DNA from: Bacteroidales bacterium
GTDB lineage: Bacteria > Bacteroidota > Bacteroidia > Bacteroidales > WCHB1-69
Assembly (NCBI GenBank): GCA_017618435.1
Contig: JAFZUH010000330.1
Span: 1-15,338, forward strand
Reading direction: 5' to 3'
DNA: 15,338 bases
Positions within the stretch are counted from its first letter, which is position 1, and each line of letters opens with the position of its first letter. Under the pieces are notes generated by a model. The model saw only the letters and a program-made list of their open reading frames with translations. It was not told the origin of the DNA and searched no databases. A program made the translations under genes and the position numbers. Below, piece after piece: positions 14,401 through 15,338 of the stretch.

Positions 14401-15338
14401 TTGTTGTACGAGTATTGATTAAATAATCCCACTCATCTTTGGTTATTGTTCGCCATGAACCCGGTACATCAGTAGTATTGGTTTGGGGATTGTAAATGGC
14501 ATTGTAAACACCCCAGTCATAATTGGTACCCAATATATCATTCTTGCCATTGCCATAATCTGAAGAAGTAGTGCTGGTCATATAAGGATATTTGTTGTCA
14601 TATCCGCTGGTTCCCCAACCGAACAAGTCTATCCAGCCGGTGTAATTGCTGTCTATGTTTGCATTGTCTATGCCAATGGTATCCCACTGGTTGGCGGCAA
14701 AACGCCACGTACCAGTAGCAGTACCATCGGCTGTTGTATGAGTACCCGTAGCACTCCACTGCAAATTGCCAGGAGCAAAAACAATTTTGTTACTATCCGA
14801 AACAGAAAAAGGAACATTGTTGGTTGTAAAACTTATTTCATCTCCATATATCGTCCCCACAACATTGGTAGCGTATGCACGTACATAATATGTGGTGTTG
14901 GCTGTAAGTCCCGTAATACGACTACTAAACGTTCCCCTGCCTATACTATCAGAAGTATGGTTGTCGTTAAGGGTAGGATTTGGAGAAGTACTCCAACATA
15001 TACCGCGTACAGTAACCGTTGCACCTCCATCGCTTGTTATATTGCCCCCGCAAGTGGCAGCCGTATCAATTATACGACTTGCCATTGCTGTAGTAATGGT
15101 CGGAAGAATAGGATTGCGTAATGAATCAATAACATTGCGAAGTTGGTTAATTAACGAATCATATTGGTTTATCAAAGCATTTAGTGTTCGCAGATTCACG
15201 GCATCCATAGAGTCTGTCGGGTCACTCAAGTTTTTTATCTGTGTATTGACAGAATCGCCCACTGCCGCCACATCAGATAGTTTTTGCGTTTCAGTATAGG
15301 TAGTCAAATAGCCTGCATCGTTGGCAAAGGCACTGACA
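11471..15338 (-). CDS. Large repeat surface protein, C-terminal part: coiled-coil stalk, FN3-like repeats and three lectin-fold-like modules (partial)
   Basis: The frame is open to the window edge, so only the last ~1289 codons are seen. The in-frame TTG at 15307 is not taken as the start, because coding continues upstream as VSAFANDAGYLTTYTETQ. Residues below count from that TTG. Residues 1-66 resemble fibre or adhesin stalks (QIKNLSDPTDSMDAVNLRT, then a coiled coil NALINQYDSLINQLRNVIDSL). FN3-like repeats follow at 68-162, 435-529, 534-627 and 904-998. Long modules sit at 167-425, 635-895 and 1006-1278, each holding APGNLQWSAT or SPGNLQWSAT, GWIDLFGWGTSGY, TKDEW, VPDNWSTSIYTLNS and a C-terminal SVRLVR. 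They look like the FISUMP/C-type-lectin-like family common in Bacteroidales. The C-terminus has no T9SS sorting domain. It is probably surface-exposed and binding, but the ligand is unknown. Confidence 0.8.
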   Translation of the reverse strand, partial: VSAFANDAGYLTTYTETQKLSDVAAVGDSVNTQIKNLSDPTDSMDAVNLRTLNALINQYDSLINQLRNVIDSLRNPILPTITTAMASRIIDTAATCGGNITSDGGATVTVRGICWSTSPNPTLNDNHTSDSIGRGTFSSRITGLTANTTYYVRAYATNVVGTIYGDEISFTTNNVPFSVSDSNKIVFAPGNLQWSATGTHTTADGTATGTWRFAANQWDTIGIDNANIDSNYTGWIDLFGWGTSGYDNKYPYMTSTTSSDYGNGKNDILGTNYDWGVYNAIYNPQTNTTDVPGSWRTITKDEWDYLINTRTTTSGIRYAQASVNGVNGLIIVPDNWSTSIYTLNSTNTTNANYTTNTITAADWTNMEQAGCIFLPAAGRRDGTSVLNVGSYGYSWSGTYSSSSGAYYLYFNSSNLGLSSGISRYYGRSVRLVRSAETNPSSSIALPVIVTNDISNITDSSADCGGNASDDGGDIIIVRGVCWSISPNPTINDNHTKDGSSTGSFTSSITGLTAGTTYYVRAYATNSKGTAYGNEITFTTNPILPSLTTIVASNITATSADCGGNISNDGGATVTARGICWSTSPNPTISDNHTSDGSGIGSFTSNIIGLTQGITYYVRAYATNIVGTAYGNEISFTASNTIENNSFSISSGYKIVLAPGNLQWSATGTHATAEGTAAGTWRFAANQWDTIGTDNANIDSNYTGWIDLFGWGTSGYDNKYPYMTSTTETDYGNGKNDILGTNYDWGVYNAIYNPHTNTTDEPGTWRILTKDEWYYLMKTRSTSSGIRYAKASVNGVNGLIIVPDNWSTSIYTLNSTNTTKANYTTNTITAADWTNMEQAGCIFLPAAGRRGTSVNFVGSEGYYWAGTYNNSGYAYNLNFNSSYLDPSNHSSYRNLGFSVRLVRSADSASNQVFTIPTISTTAVSNIDTTSATSGGNITSDGGATVTARGICWSTSPNPTISDSHTTDGNGIGSFTSSITGLTANTTYYVRAYATNVVGTVYGNEITFTTAGVMVNSAFSVSATDSVYFSPGNLQWSATNGGSTATTHAVAGGGTAAGTWRFAHNQCYSIGKDNANIDSNYTGWIDLFGWGTSGYNNKYPYMTSTTGTDYGYNYYANFNNNISGTNYDWGLYNAIYNPQTNTTDAQGTWRTLTKDEWVYLMDTRSTSSGVRYTKAKVMGTNGVIIVPDNWSTSIYTLNSTNTTNANYTTNTITAADWTNMEQAGCIFLPAAGDRDGTSVYSVGSYGFYWSTTYWSSSGAYDLFFSSSNFDPSYYLNRGYGISVRLVRNVQ
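11474..12292 (-). repeat. Lectin-fold/FISUMP-like module, copy 3 (C-terminal)
   Basis: This is the last and longest module, with extra residues (NGGSTATTHAVAGGG and GYNYYANFNNN) relative to the other copies, and YSIG in place of DTIG. It contains the conserved 148-nt block (11649-11796) followed by the variable tail, and ends with the protein. Confidence 0.75.
11483..11647 (-). other. Hypervariable tail of module 3 (DGR variable-region-like)
   Basis: The tail encodes the stretch from DRDGTSVYSVGSYGFYW to GISVRLV. Compared with copies 1 and 2 it differs mainly at the first two positions of NNC/NNT codons (for example TAC, GAC, TTC and CTC where another copy has AAC, or another NNC codon). The framework GTSV, VGS, W, AY, SVRLVR is kept. 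Confidence 0.5.
12314..12598 (-). repeat. FN3-like repeat 4
   Basis: This beta-sandwich repeat reads ISTTAVSNIDTTSATSGGNI, RGICWSTSPNPTISD and TYYVRAYATNVVGTVYGNEITF. The family Cys in CGGN is Ser here (TSGGN), unlike the other three copies. Confidence 0.7.
12623..13405 (-). repeat. Lectin-fold/FISUMP-like module, copy 2
   Basis: This middle module is very close to copy 1 outside its tail. Its 148-nt block at 12798-12945 differs from copies 1 and 3 at only two positions each. Confidence 0.75.
12632..12796 (-). other. Hypervariable tail of module 2 (DGR variable-region-like)
   Basis: The tail runs from GRRGTSVNFVGSEGYYW to GFSVRLVR. It is the copy with most AAC/AAT codons at variable sites (NF, NNS, NLNF, SNH, RNL), so it may be nearest to an unmutated template. 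It lacks the Asp of GRRDGTS and has one extra codon near its end. Confidence 0.5.
13427..13708 (-). repeat. FN3-like repeat 3
   Basis: The repeat reads LTTIVASNITATSADCGGNI, RGICWSTSPNPTISDNHT and TYYVRAYATNIVGTAYGNEISF. It follows repeat 2 directly, without a lectin-like module between. Confidence 0.7.
13721..14005 (-). repeat. FN3-like repeat 2
   Basis: The repeat reads IVTNDISNITDSSADCGGNA, RGVCWSISPNPTINDNHT and TYYVRAYATNSKGTAYGNEITF. It is the most diverged of the four (DDGGDIIIVRGV). Confidence 0.7.
14033..14809 (-). repeat. Lectin-fold/FISUMP-like module, copy 1
   Basis: The first module within the window. It shares APGNLQWSATGTH, WRFAANQWDTIG, NIDSNYTGWIDLFGWGTSGY and the 148-nt block (14205-14352) with copy 2. 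Confidence 0.75.
14039..14203 (-). other. Hypervariable tail of module 1 (DGR variable-region-like)
   Basis: The tail runs from RRDGTSVLNVGSYGYSW to GRSVRLVR. Variable codons are mostly AGC, TAC, CTC, GGC, ATC and TCC where other copies have AAC, CAC, GAC or TTC. The 3' flank from TCTGTCCGC through GCTCTGCT is identical to that of copy 2. Confidence 0.5.
14822..15106 (-). repeat. FN3-like repeat 1
   Basis: The repeat reads ITTAMASRIIDTAATCGGNI, RGICWSTSPNPTLNDNHT and TYYVRAYATNVVGTIYGDEISF. It links the coiled-coil stalk to module 1. Confidence 0.7.

Noticed and set aside
14738..15299. Long open frames on the plus strand opposite the repeat protein (for example 14892-15299)
   Set aside because: They lie antisense to a well-supported coding frame with clear domain repeats, have low-complexity translations, and show no promoter or family resemblance.
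1..15338. CRISPR array or insertion sequence
   Set aside because: No regularly spaced short repeats with unique spacers and no transposase or terminal inverted repeats were found by reading; the repeats present are protein-module duplications.

Overview
The window looks like part of a Bacteroidota chromosome, most probably order Bacteroidales. The DNA is AT-rich. Start sites have little or no Shine-Dalgarno sequence, and several genes are preceded by the Bacteroidota-type -7 box TAnnTTTG (often exactly TACCTTTG). Typical lineage markers are a protease with a type IX secretion (T9SS) C-terminal sorting domain, an OmpA-family protein with TPR, propeller and regulatory domains as in PorE, and a lectin-fold-like repeat protein. 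All calls were made by reading the sequence; no database search was possible.

Layout. 17-661 (-) is a bifunctional-nuclease (DUF151) protein with a UVR motif, divergent from aroA (744-1937, +). aroA converges on tRNA-Lys(UUU) (2002-2074, -) and its terminator. Then, all on the minus strand and read right to left: a small lipoprotein (8004-7639) and NAD kinase (7636-6752), followed by a separate promoter and three tightly packed genes: a T9SS-exported serine protease (6697-5075), a PorE-like OmpA-family protein (5075-3126) and xerD (3115-2168). 8167-8529 (+) is a small Ala/Glu/Lys-rich lipoprotein with its own promoter and a strong bidirectional terminator. Minus-strand 11173-8598 is a two-gene operon: an alpha-oxoamine synthase (KBL/SPT/BioF family) followed 5 nt later by a threonine-synthase-family PLP enzyme. 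From 15338 down to 11471 (-) lies the C-terminal part of a very large repeat protein whose N-terminus is outside the window.

Two regions deserve attention. First, the repeat protein holds three long modules. Each has a 148-nt block that is almost identical between copies, followed abruptly by a ~165-nt hypervariable tail in which mainly the first two bases of NNC/NNT codons change. This is the pattern left by adenine-directed diversification (a diversity-generating retroelement, DGR), although no reverse transcriptase or template repeat lies in the window. Second, pairing an alpha-oxoamine synthase with a zinc-ribbon threonine-synthase paralogue is what would be expected for sulfonolipid (capnine) synthesis: cysteate synthase plus cysteate acyltransferase. 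Threonine/glycine metabolism or sphingolipid synthesis is the alternative.

Intergenic regions are short. The longest (11174-11470, 297 nt) holds the promoter of the oxoamine synthase operon, phased A-tracts and two terminator-like hairpins.
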